Shown: one piece after another, positions 56,335 to 64,000 of the stretch
Layout of the letters: each line of letters starts with the position of its first letter
How positions within the stretch are numbered: position 1 is the stretch's first letter
Program-made: the position numbers and the translations under genes
Assembly: GCA_017614395.1 (NCBI GenBank)
Contig: JAGABX010000146.1
Coordinates: 1-64,000 of the forward strand
From: Eubacterium sp.
GTDB taxonomy: Bacteria > Bacillota > Clostridia > Lachnospirales > Lachnospiraceae
Direction of reading: 5' to 3'
DNA: 64,000 nucleotides
The notes under the pieces: generated by a model
Database searches by the model: none
What the model was told of the DNA's origin: nothing
Seen by the model: only the letters and a program-made list of their open reading frames with translations

Positions 56335-58311
56335 ATGGCAAACCAAAAAACTGATTCCATGCAGCACAGGCCGGTCGTCGGTATCATGACCGGCAGCCTT
56401 CACACAGAAAACTCAAGCAAGATCGGCACCGCGATCAGCCACTTTTTTAATGAGGCTGATGTTGATATACGTCTGTATCAGGGTCTGGACGCGAGACGCT
56501 ACATCGATGCCAGCATATATCTCGACAAAGGATTTGATTATCATTATTATTCGCTGTTCGGCTACAGCCGGTATGAGCGCCCCGATATCCTGATCATTTC
56601 GTTCAGCACGGTCTCCGGTGTTGTCGACCCGCTCCCCCTGCAGGAATTTCTGTCGCATCTGCCGGACGTACCTGTCATCATCATGGAGGACGATACGGAA
56701 ATGCCGGGTTGCATCAACGTTACGATAGATAACTACCATGGCATGAAATCATGTTTGGAGCATCTGTTGGACGTCCACGGCTACCGGGACATCATGTTTG
56801 TGTCAGGCCCGAGAAAGGTTGCAGATGCATATATGCGTCTCCGCGCTTTCGAGGACACTATGAAGGAGCATGACATATCCGTCCCGATGGATCGCATAGT
56901 ATACGGAGATTTCACGGAGAATGTTGACCGTCTCATAGAAAAAGCGCTTGACATGCGCGGTTTACCCGATGCCATTGTCTGCGCCAACGATGATATGGCT
57001 GTCAGCGTCTATCGGGTGCTGAAAAGCCGCGGTCTCGAACCGGGGCGAGATATCGCTGTTACAGGTTTTGACAATATCCCAACCTCGAGGTACATGGATC
57101 CGCCCCTATCAACGGTTTATCAGGATTTCCGCAAGGTAGCCAAGGTTGCGGTTGAAAAAGCGATCTCCTATCTCTCCGGGGACGGCGATTTTACCTCCTG
57201 CATACTGCCGGCTGATTTTCTGGTACGTGCCTCATGCGGGTGTCGGGAAATGAATACAAATGTGGAGGGCGATGACGAGAGTCCGTTTACCGACCGGGTC
57301 GAGGGACAGCGAATCATTGACCAGTTAAAGGTTGACAATATCGCTGCCTCTCTCCTGAACCGGAACCTTTTTACTGAGGACATAACATTGTCGGGATTTT
57401 TCCGAAGTTTAGGACGACAGATCTCCCTGCTGAATACAAAACGTTCCTATATATGTCTGTTAGAAGAGCCGAAACAACTCACTGATAAAGACAAGATGTT
57501 TACTCCGGATCGCCTGTATCTGCGCATGTTCCAGGACGGGAAGGACATTCGCGCATACGATGAAACCGCACCCGTCATCGAACCGGGTGAGCTGACCGAC
57601 TACACCTCCGGAGACACCAAAAGCCATATGGCAACCTTTTTACTGTTTTACGGCAACATCCACTACGGGATCATGTGCGTCGAGCTGGATGTCAGCCGCA
57701 TGCTGTTCTACTACACGATGTCACTGCACATCGGCAGCGCCCTGCGTTACCTCTATCTCGCACTGGATCAAAAAGAAACACTGACAATGCTCAGAGAGAA
57801 AAACCAGATCCTTGACTATACAGCCAGCCACGATCCGCTGACCGGTCATCTGAACCGTGCCGGCGCGATGGGGGAAGCGTTCAACCTCGTCCACGAACAT
57901 CGAAAGGGATCTCATTTCGTAGCGGTAATGGCGGATCTCGATCACCTGAAACAGATAAACGACACATTCGGCCACACTGCCGGTGATGACGCGATATGCG
58001 TCGCCGCTGCCGCAATAGCAAACGCTTTGCCGGAGGGGAGTCCGCTGGGACGTACCGGCGGCGATGAGTTCATGGCACTGTTTTACTGCGGCGACAACAT
58101 GGAGTTTACAATCGATTCATTCCGTGAAAAAGTATCCGCCTACTGTGAAAAAGTGAACGCTGACGGCTCACATCCCTACTATGTCGGCATTTCACTTGGC
58201 TGCTTCGAATTTGAAACCGGCACTGATATCGAACTGCCTACCATACTGAAAAACGCAGATGAGGATCTGTATAAATCCAAAAAGAAACGGCGCGAAAGTG
58301 TGATACGATAG
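56335..58311 (+). CDS. Cytosolic LacI-type ligand-binding domain fused to GGDEF
   Basis: 658 residues. Residues 12-300 are a periplasmic-binding-protein fold of the LacI sensor type (VGIMTGSLHTENSSKIGTAI, DAIVCANDDMAVSVYRVLKS, DIAVTGFDNIPTSRYMDPPL), but no DNA-binding HTH, signal peptide or membrane segment precedes it. A middle GAF-like region of about 150 residues follows, then a short coiled coil and the GGDEF domain (ASHDPLTGHLNRAGAM, ADLDHLKQINDTFGH, RTGGDEFMALF), an intact diguanylate cyclase signature. The RxxD product-inhibition site is absent (EGSP at that position). It probably links a small-molecule signal to c-di-GMP (inference). AGAAAGAAG precedes ATG 56335. Confidence 0.85.
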   Translation: MANQKTDSMQHRPVVGIMTGSLHTENSSKIGTAISHFFNEADVDIRLYQGLDARRYIDASIYLDKGFDYHYYSLFGYSRYERPDILIISFSTVSGVVDPLPLQEFLSHLPDVPVIIMEDDTEMPGCINVTIDNYHGMKSCLEHLLDVHGYRDIMFVSGPRKVADAYMRLRAFEDTMKEHDISVPMDRIVYGDFTENVDRLIEKALDMRGLPDAIVCANDDMAVSVYRVLKSRGLEPGRDIAVTGFDNIPTSRYMDPPLSTVYQDFRKVAKVAVEKAISYLSGDGDFTSCILPADFLVRASCGCREMNTNVEGDDESPFTDRVEGQRIIDQLKVDNIAASLLNRNLFTEDITLSGFFRSLGRQISLLNTKRSYICLLEEPKQLTDKDKMFTPDRLYLRMFQDGKDIRAYDETAPVIEPGELTDYTSGDTKSHMATFLLFYGNIHYGIMCVELDVSRMLFYYTMSLHIGSALRYLYLALDQKETLTMLREKNQILDYTASHDPLTGHLNRAGAMGEAFNLVHEHRKGSHFVAVMADLDHLKQINDTFGHTAGDDAICVAAAAIANALPEGSPLGRTGGDEFMALFYCGDNMEFTIDSFREKVSAYCEKVNADGSHPYYVGISLGCFEFETGTDIELPTILKNADEDLYKSKKKRRESVIR

Positions 58312-58356
58312 GCTTGTTACGTACTGTTGCCGGCGCGATGTTTTTAAACCGCAATA

Positions 58357-58659
58357 CTATTCTATATTCATTATATTGGATAAACCGGTAACATCAAATA
58401 CTTCACGTACATCCGGAGACATGTTTCGTAAAACCATATGTCCCTGCTTTTTCATGACCTTCATAGCCGCCGATATTACCCGGAGCCCTGCCGATGTGAT
58501 ATAGGTAAGCCCGGTCATTTCAAAAACAAGCTCCGTGACGCCGTCCACCGCAGTTCGCAGTTCCTTCTCAAGCTGTTGCGCAGTGATTGTATCCAACCGT
58601 CCCTCCAGCTCAACGACTAATTTGCTTCCCTCCGGTTTTTTTCTGATCTCCAAACTCAT
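58357..58659 (-). CDS. STAS-domain anti-sigma factor antagonist
   Basis: 100 residues. STAS fold with the phosphorylatable serine in YITSAGLRVISAAMKVMKKQ (SpoIIAA/RsbV type) and LVVELEGRLDTITAQQLEKE at the start. Such proteins bind an anti-sigma or kinase partner when dephosphorylated. It is the last gene of the operon whose first visible gene is a SpoIIE-type phosphatase. ATG 58659 has AGGG nine bases upstream; ATG 58668 is too close to the site. Confidence 0.9.
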   Translation of the reverse strand: MSLEIRKKPEGSKLVVELEGRLDTITAQQLEKELRTAVDGVTELVFEMTGLTYITSAGLRVISAAMKVMKKQGHMVLRNMSPDVREVFDVTGLSNIMNIE

Positions 58660-58744
58660 AATTCTCATCCCTTCCTATAATAATTTAATTCATTTATTGT
58701 ATCGAATCTGCTTTGCATTATCATACCGGTAAATAATGCCACCA

Positions 58745-60928
58745 CTATTCACCCAATCTCTGACGCTCAACCAACTCTGCAAAACTGCCGTTTCTGGCGA
58801 TCAGTTCCTCATAGGTTCCGTCCTCTACAATATGCCCTCCGTCCAAAACCACTATCCTGTCACACTGACGTATGGTCGAGAGCCGGTGAGCTATGACAAT
58901 CCTTGTACATTTCATGCTGTCCAATGCCTCCGATACATGCTTTTGCGTGATGTTATCAAGCGCTGACGTAGCCTCATCAAACATCAGTATGCGGGGCTTC
59001 GGTGCCACGGCGCGCGCGATCATCAGACGCTGCCTCTGTCCTCCTGAAATACCTCCGGAACCCTCAGTGATCATTGTATTCATACCCATCGGCATGCTGC
59101 GAATATCCTCTGCCAGTCCCGCCAGTTCCGCTGCCTCCCACGCTTCATCCAATGTCAGCCACGGCGCTGATATCACAATGTTGGAATAAATGTCTCCCAT
59201 GAAAACCTTGCCGTCCTGCATAACGGAACCAACCTGCCTCCGGAGTGATTTCGGATCAATGGAGTTTAAATCCTTCCCATCGTAATAAACAGCGCCCTTC
59301 TGAGGTTTTTCAAATCCGAGAAGTATCCGCATCAACGTGCTTTTTCCGCAACCCGTCTGACCGACAACGGCAATGTACTGTCCAGGCCGAATCTTGAGAC
59401 TGAAATCCTCCAACACCGCAGGCATATCTTCGCGATAACGAAATGTAACATGGCTCAGCTCGATTCCGCCCATGAGACTCGTGATCACGGTTTTACCTTC
59501 ATCAATCTCCGGCTCGGCAGACATGATCGGCTCTACCATCTCCAAAGTAGGCTTGACCGACGCAATCTGGGTTGCAATCCCCGCCAGTGCAATAAATGCG
59601 CCGCTGACCATCCCGTACAGAGAATTGAACGCAAAATATTCGGATACCGCCACCTGTGTATCAACCGCCATAAAATAGATAACCGTCGTTCCAACTAATG
59701 ATACACCTGCGCTGAGCGCACCGCCGATCCGGACGATGAACGGCGGATTGGCAGTCAGTCTCGCTCCTTCCGCAAAAACCTTCCCCCAGCGCGCAAACGC
59801 CCTCGTTTCCGCCCCGGCCAGACGTATCTTCTGTATCCCTGATATCATGGAATAACTGATGCCGCTCTCCTTTGCTTCGTGTTCCATCTGCTTTCTGGAA
59901 ACACGGATCTGCAAAATCATTGTAAACGCCGATACCAGAACCGTCACTAAAATCACGATCAATGCCGGTTCCACGAGTGACGGCGTGAAATAAAAAATCT
60001 GGAACACATAAACCAATGAAAACAGGCTTGACAATCCCGTCGACAAAACCATGCTCACAATCTGGTCTGACAGGGAATTCATGCACTCCACACGATTCGT
60101 CAGTTCCCCGACACTGTATTTTTTGAAAAAGTCTGCCGGCAGCGACAGAACACGCATCATCGTAGCCGCCTCAACTGACAGTGAGAGTTTTGTGCTTATT
60201 CTCCCCGAAGCAAGAGATGATGCCGCTTTAAACAGCATCGCTGTGACCGTGACAGAAATCATAAATATACCTATCCCAATCAATCCCTGCCTGCTCCCTG
60301 ATTTCAACACATCCGAATAAAGCATGGAAGTCAGATGCGGAGTGATCATGCCTACGCCTGTCACCAACAGCAGCATCATGACGAGCAGGATGACATCTCC
60401 CGCCGAAACCTGCATCACGATATATTTCACCAGATCCTTCAGGCTCATTCTCCGGGGCGGAAATGATTTATAAAAAGCAAATGCCTCCGGTTCAATCTCA
60501 TCCTGATTCTTACGGTTCACACGCACATACTTTTTCTTTTTTTGATCAAAAAATCTATACCCTGAGAGCCTGTGCGGCATCAATGCTACAACACTTCCGT
60601 CCGAAATACGTCGTCCCAGCATGGGACCTGCAGCATCATGATACCATCCCCGTTCCAAATGCACGGTTCGGCGCATGATACCACAGGGTCTCAGGAGATA
60701 CTCCAGCACGTCATTCAGATCCTGCAGCTCCTCAGGTACCTCACGCGCCTTTACATGATAATAATTCAAAATCTCTCCGATCGCAGACGCAGCGCCTTGC
60801 CGATCATCATTCAGAGCATCACTCATCCGGCCGCTCTTTACCGCGCTCGCCATCTGACGAAAGGTCTCCTCGATCTCCGTCATGTCGGCTTCCTTGCGCT
60901 CACGTATCTGTTCGTCAAACCAACTCAT
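58745..60928 (-). CDS. ABC exporter, NHLM-bacteriocin ABC2 type
   Basis: 727 residues. An N-terminal extension of about 150 residues, ending in a degenerate peptidase-like region (VALMPHRLSGYRFFD, then AFYKSFPPRRMSLKDLV), is typical of the second ABC protein of NHLM-type peptide export systems. Six membrane segments follow, then the ATPase: Walker A GQTGCGKST, signature ISGGQRQRL, Walker B ILMFDEATSALD. It starts in an ATGA overlap with the peptidase ABC gene, so the two probably form one heteromeric exporter. Confidence 0.85.
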   Translation of the reverse strand: MSWFDEQIRERKEADMTEIEETFRQMASAVKSGRMSDALNDDRQGAASAIGEILNYYHVKAREVPEELQDLNDVLEYLLRPCGIMRRTVHLERGWYHDAAGPMLGRRISDGSVVALMPHRLSGYRFFDQKKKKYVRVNRKNQDEIEPEAFAFYKSFPPRRMSLKDLVKYIVMQVSAGDVILLVMMLLLVTGVGMITPHLTSMLYSDVLKSGSRQGLIGIGIFMISVTVTAMLFKAASSLASGRISTKLSLSVEAATMMRVLSLPADFFKKYSVGELTNRVECMNSLSDQIVSMVLSTGLSSLFSLVYVFQIFYFTPSLVEPALIVILVTVLVSAFTMILQIRVSRKQMEHEAKESGISYSMISGIQKIRLAGAETRAFARWGKVFAEGARLTANPPFIVRIGGALSAGVSLVGTTVIYFMAVDTQVAVSEYFAFNSLYGMVSGAFIALAGIATQIASVKPTLEMVEPIMSAEPEIDEGKTVITSLMGGIELSHVTFRYREDMPAVLEDFSLKIRPGQYIAVVGQTGCGKSTLMRILLGFEKPQKGAVYYDGKDLNSIDPKSLRRQVGSVMQDGKVFMGDIYSNIVISAPWLTLDEAWEAAELAGLAEDIRSMPMGMNTMITEGSGGISGGQRQRLMIARAVAPKPRILMFDEATSALDNITQKHVSEALDSMKCTRIVIAHRLSTIRQCDRIVVLDGGHIVEDGTYEELIARNGSFAELVERQRLGE

Positions 60929-63090
60929 TCGCTCGTCACCAATTCCCTGTATTTTCCATTCAGTGCCATCAATTCTTCATGCGTGCCCCGTTCAGCAACC
61001 TTTCCTTTATCTAAAAAGATGATTTCATCACAGTCCCGGATCGTTGAGAGCCGGTGTGCGATAACAATACATGTTATTCCGCGATTTTGAATTGACTTCA
61101 CCACCTCGTACTCTGTTCTGGCATCCAATGCGCTGGTAGCCTCATCCATAATGATCATCGTCGGATCCTGCGCCATAACGCGGGCAATCTCAAGTCGCTG
61201 TTTCTGCCCGCCGGAAAAATCCCTGCCACCTTCTGTTATTTTGTATTTGTATCCTCCGTCACGTTGCATGATATCATCATGAATCTGCGCATCCCGGGCT
61301 GCCACGATCATTTCATAATCCTCAATCGTGGAATCCCACATTTTTATATTGTTTTCAATAGTATCCTCAAAAAGTATTATATCCTGATCCACAACAGCCA
61401 GTGACCCGGTAAAAACATCCCTGTCTATCGTATCGATTGGCTTGTCATCAAACAGGATTTCTCCTTCCCATGGTTCGTACAACCCGGATATCAGTTTCGC
61501 CAGAGTGGACTTGCCGCAACCGGTTGCTCCGACTATTGCAACACGCTGCCCTGTCCGTATCTCTAAATTAAAATCCTCAATCAAAGGTTTATCAAGCGGT
61601 GAATATCCAAAAGTCACATGGCGCATGGACAAACATCCGGACAACTTGTCATACTCCTCGGGCTCTTCTTTTTCATCGAAAGCAGGTGCATCCGGATACT
61701 CCATGACATCCTCGATGCGTTCAATACTCGTTCTCAATTCCTGGATTTTCTGACCGGCTGAGATCAGTTGTTCCGCCGGATCTGTAAAATGAGTCAGATA
61801 ACCCTGAAATGCCATGATCATACCGACCGTAAACTCGCCCTGCATCGTCATCCAGACTCCGATGATCGTGATGACTATAGCCAAAACCGATTGGATCATT
61901 TCCGGCACCATTCCCAAATACTGGTTGAGTTTCTCGTAACGTACATTCTGTGTGTTGGCTGATGCCTGATACCCAGACCATTTTTCAAAATATCCATTCT
62001 CGGCTCCGCTGGCCTTGATGCTCTCGATCATTACCATAGCACCGGATGTGGCCGCTGAAAGCTTCCCCTGATCCCGCATGGAAACCCGGGTGATATTGAT
62101 GCGCTTTTTACTGATGACCCGTGACATCCACAGATTGGCTGTCACAGACAGGAGTCCGATCAAACTCAATATCCACGAATGCCTGAACATAACTACCAGA
62201 TAGAACACCATCATAACCGCATTCAGCACCAACGGCGCAATAGTATGGACAATCTGAGACGATATGGAATAATTGCTGTTTTTCCGCCCCTGGATATCCC
62301 CGGCCATTCGCTGCGAAAAAAAGCTCATGGGCAGTCTCAAAACCTTCCACATGAATTTTGCATGTCCTATCGATGTTGACCTTCCCTTGAGTTTCAACGA
62401 ATAAACAGCATTAATGGCGGATGAAACTATCTGGATCAGGTTCAGCGCTGTCAATCCAACAAAAAAAGGAACCACCCAGTCCGGTTTTTCTCCCGGAAGA
62501 AGGTAATCCATAAACACACGTGAGAATCCGGAGCTGATCAGTCCAATGAGAGAAGTGATCACCGTTGTAATCACAACAAACACAAAAGAAACGCGACCTG
62601 ACCACAGGTGTTTCAAGATATATGAACTCGTGGATTTCGGTTTCCCGCTCGGCTCAAAATTCTCTCCCGGCGCAATCTCAAGTACTATTCCGGTAAACTG
62701 TTCATCGAACATTTTCAACGGGACAGCAACCTCTCCTCGCGCCGGATCATTTATAAGGGCTTTGTCTCCCCTGAACCCGCGCAATACAACAAAATGGTTA
62801 AAACCCCAGTGAATAATACAAGGAAAGATACCATGTTTTCTGAGGTCTTCTACCATTTCATATTTATAACCCTTAGCATTGAACCCGTAGTTTCTCGCAG
62901 CTAAAACAATGTTTTTCGCATTGGAGCCATCCCTGCTGACACCGCAATCCAAACGCGCCTGCTCCAAAGGAATCCACTTGTTATAATAGCCCATGATCAT
63001 GCATAAACAGGCTGCTCCGCATTCCAGAGTCTCCAATTGCATGACCATCGGAACCCTGGCCGCGAGGTGTCTGACCGGTTGTTTTACCAT
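60925..63090 (-). CDS. Peptidase C39-containing ABC exporter, NHLM ABC1 type
   Basis: 721 residues. The C39 protease is at residues 10-150: Gln18 and Cys24 in MQLETLECGAACLCMIMGYY, His in IIHWGFNHFVVLRG and Asp in LINDPARGEV; this domain cuts double-glycine leader peptides during export. Membrane domain about 160-440, ATPase with GATGCGKST, FSGGQKQRLEIARV and IIMDEATSALD. The ribosome binding site GAGGA lies within the 27-codon ORF upstream, and the start overlaps that ORF's stop as TAATG. No precursor peptide with a GG leader is visible in the window. Confidence 0.92.
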   Translation of the reverse strand: MVKQPVRHLAARVPMVMQLETLECGAACLCMIMGYYNKWIPLEQARLDCGVSRDGSNAKNIVLAARNYGFNAKGYKYEMVEDLRKHGIFPCIIHWGFNHFVVLRGFRGDKALINDPARGEVAVPLKMFDEQFTGIVLEIAPGENFEPSGKPKSTSSYILKHLWSGRVSFVFVVITTVITSLIGLISSGFSRVFMDYLLPGEKPDWVVPFFVGLTALNLIQIVSSAINAVYSLKLKGRSTSIGHAKFMWKVLRLPMSFFSQRMAGDIQGRKNSNYSISSQIVHTIAPLVLNAVMMVFYLVVMFRHSWILSLIGLLSVTANLWMSRVISKKRINITRVSMRDQGKLSAATSGAMVMIESIKASGAENGYFEKWSGYQASANTQNVRYEKLNQYLGMVPEMIQSVLAIVITIIGVWMTMQGEFTVGMIMAFQGYLTHFTDPAEQLISAGQKIQELRTSIERIEDVMEYPDAPAFDEKEEPEEYDKLSGCLSMRHVTFGYSPLDKPLIEDFNLEIRTGQRVAIVGATGCGKSTLAKLISGLYEPWEGEILFDDKPIDTIDRDVFTGSLAVVDQDIILFEDTIENNIKMWDSTIEDYEMIVAARDAQIHDDIMQRDGGYKYKITEGGRDFSGGQKQRLEIARVMAQDPTMIIMDEATSALDARTEYEVVKSIQNRGITCIVIAHRLSTIRDCDEIIFLDKGKVAERGTHEELMALNGKYRELVTSE

Positions 63091-63173
63091 TACAATATCC
63101 TCTGATTTATATAAAGCTTGTTTTCAAATTGTTTTTCAATTAGCCCTATTATATTTTCTGAATTATTTTTCAT
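63090..63173 (-). CDS. 27-residue micro-ORF joined by TAATG overlaps on both sides
   Basis: ATG at 63171-63173 overlaps the stop of the HlyD-like gene as TAATG, and the TAA at 63090-63092 overlaps the ATG of the C39 ABC gene as TAATG. The 27 codons fill the gap exactly. The peptide starts MKNNSENIIGLIEKQFENKL, mildly amphipathic, not a membrane span, with no double-glycine leader. No Shine-Dalgarno site precedes it, so translation would need reinitiation. It may be a real small protein or a coupling device for the ABC gene, whose GAGGA site it contains. Confidence 0.5.
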   Translation of the reverse strand: MKNNSENIIGLIEKQFENKLYINQRIL

Positions 63174-63406
63174 TAATTAGTAACAAATGTGATCGGATGT
63201 ATCTCCATATCATTTCCATCCGCGTCTGCCACTTCCACTGTTCCGAAAATACTCCAGACCAGTGTGCCGGACAACAACAATATCATCGCGATCAGCACTA
63301 ACCAGACCGACGGTGATGTTACGCGGATATAGTCATCCAGCTGCTCCGGAGACGATATCCGATCCATGCTTTTTTTCCGGTACAGATTATCATTTTCTTC
63401 TGACAT
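63173..63406 (-). CDS. HlyD-like membrane stub of the exporter operon
   Basis: 77 residues. The start (LYRKKSMDRISSPEQLDDYI and RVTSPSVWLVLIAMILLL) matches the N-terminus of NHLM-type HlyD adaptor proteins, with one membrane segment at about 34-54 (SGTLVWSIFG). The long periplasmic-type adaptor part of 200-300 residues is missing: the gene stops after FVTN, and the sequence behind it is not a frameshifted remainder. ATG 63406 has AAGGGAG upstream, formed by the end of the phosphatase gene. It may be a minimal anchor for the exporter (inference). Confidence 0.78.
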   Translation of the reverse strand: MSEENDNLYRKKSMDRISSPEQLDDYIRVTSPSVWLVLIAMILLLSGTLVWSIFGTVEVADADGNDMEIHPITFVTN

Positions 63407-63410
63407 TATA

Positions 63411-64000
63411 TCAGCTCCCTTCATAATACAGACACACCTGCGTGATGTCGTCAAACTGTTCCGCGCCTTCCGCAAACACATCGACCTGTTCCCGCACCGT
63501 TTCACATATCCTGCGGCACGCCTCCTCACCTGTTCCGTAATTTCCGGAGAGAATCTCTAACAATCTGTCATTTCCCAAACGGCTCTCATCCTCTTTTGAC
63601 GCCTCTGTTACTCCATCAGTATACAGATACAGTATATCGCCAGGAACCAGTTCTATCAACTGCTCAGTGTATTCCATCTCCTCCATCATGGCGAGCATCA
63701 GTCCCGGTGACTGTTCCACAAATGAAGCTTTCCCATCCCTGATCAAAACCGGTGCGTTATGTCCTGCATTAACAAATCGAACCATACCTGTTTCGATATC
63801 AAGGGCTCCCATCCATGCCGTCAAAAACATCCCGGACTCATTTCCGTCACAGAGTCTGTCATTCACCTGCTCGAAAACGCCGGCCAGTGTCTCAGCCTGA
63901 TCCGCCCGGCTGCGAATCAGCGACTTGGAAGTCATCATGAACATGGCGGCCGGAATTCCCTTTCCGGAAACATCCGCGATCAGAAACACCAATCTGCCAT
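63411..64000 (-). CDS. SpoIIE-type PP2C phosphatase, C-terminal part (cut by window edge)
   Basis: About 196 residues are visible. IADVSGKGIPAAMFMM is the PP2C metal motif, followed by NAGHNAPVLI, LYLYTDGVTEASKEDE and DDITQVCLYY, all typical of SpoIIE/RsbU phosphatases that dephosphorylate STAS antagonists. The first part of the protein, which would hold any sensor, is outside the window. It ends four bases before the HlyD-like gene and belongs to the operon that ends with the STAS gene. Confidence 0.92.
   Translation of the reverse strand, partial: GRLVFLIADVSGKGIPAAMFMMTSKSLIRSRADQAETLAGVFEQVNDRLCDGNESGMFLTAWMGALDIETGMVRFVNAGHNAPVLIRDGKASFVEQSPGLMLAMMEEMEYTEQLIELVPGDILYLYTDGVTEASKEDESRLGNDRLLEILSGNYGTGEEACRRICETVREQVDVFAEGAEQFDDITQVCLYYEGS

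Noticed and set aside
58668..58728. Short ORF of about 19 codons between the second ABC gene and the STAS gene
   Set aside because: Unlike the 27-codon ORF it does not fill the gap and overlaps only one neighbour; too weak to call.

Overview
The window reads as a chromosomal segment of an anaerobic, probably motile Clostridia, most likely of the Lachnospiraceae type. This is an inference from gene content: ammonium transporter, LL-diaminopimelate aminotransferase (DapL), four-subunit pyruvate:ferredoxin oxidoreductase, MoxR/DUF58/transglutaminase operon, CvfB, DUF624 and YjfB-like proteins, AGGAGG ribosome binding sites and TTGACA/TATAAT promoters. There are no rRNA or tRNA genes, insertion sequences, phage genes or CRISPR arrays that I can see. 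Most genes lie on the minus strand.

Layout. 1-4.3 kb: start of amt, then purF, a short prephenate dehydratase and dapL; amt, purF and dapL share a near-identical promoter plus hairpin/terminator leader. 4.3-13.8 kb: orphan trpF, a small membrane protein, a class A penicillin-binding protein whose transpeptidase motifs are all lost, prfC, uvrC, ftsH. 13.9-16.0 kb: a 2-isopropylmalate synthase fused in frame to an AraC-type DNA-binding domain, interrupted by one TGA codon, with repeats and palindromes in its upstream region. 16.1-21.5 kb: DMT transporter, acylphosphatase, rRNA-type methyltransferase, purB, aroC. 21.6-29.3 kb: a CheX-like protein with CheY, a YhfC-like membrane protein, prfB-cheW-hom, secA. 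29.5-34.1 kb: transglutaminase/DUF58/MoxR operon. 34.2-38.7 kb: recA-recX under an SOS box, M18 aminopeptidase, and a cluster of small DUF proteins. 38.8-49.7 kb: NlpC/P60 hydrolase, YjfB-like protein, acyl-ACP thioesterase, CvfB, FN3 protein, a GlgB-like protein without its catalytic residues, DUF624, DUF1015, a secreted protein and a CbiT-like protein without its SAM motif. 49.8-55.0 kb: a chemoreceptor translationally coupled to porGDAB. 55.1-56.2 kb: rplM-rpsI with a structured leader. 56.3-58.3 kb: cytosolic ligand-binding domain-GGDEF protein. 58.3-64.0 kb: an operon of SpoIIE-type phosphatase (cut by the window edge), a 77-residue HlyD-like membrane stub, a 27-codon micro-ORF joined by TAATG overlaps, a C39-peptidase ABC exporter, a second ABC exporter, and a STAS anti-sigma antagonist.

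The points most worth following are: the LeuA-AraC fusion (a biosynthetic enzyme carrying its own DNA-binding domain) with its candidate operators; the shared attenuator-like leaders on nitrogen-related genes; the peptide-export operon flanked by the two halves of a partner-switching module; and three proteins (PBP, GlgB-like, CbiT-like) that keep their fold signatures but have lost active-site residues. All function calls come from reading the sequence by eye; no database search was run.
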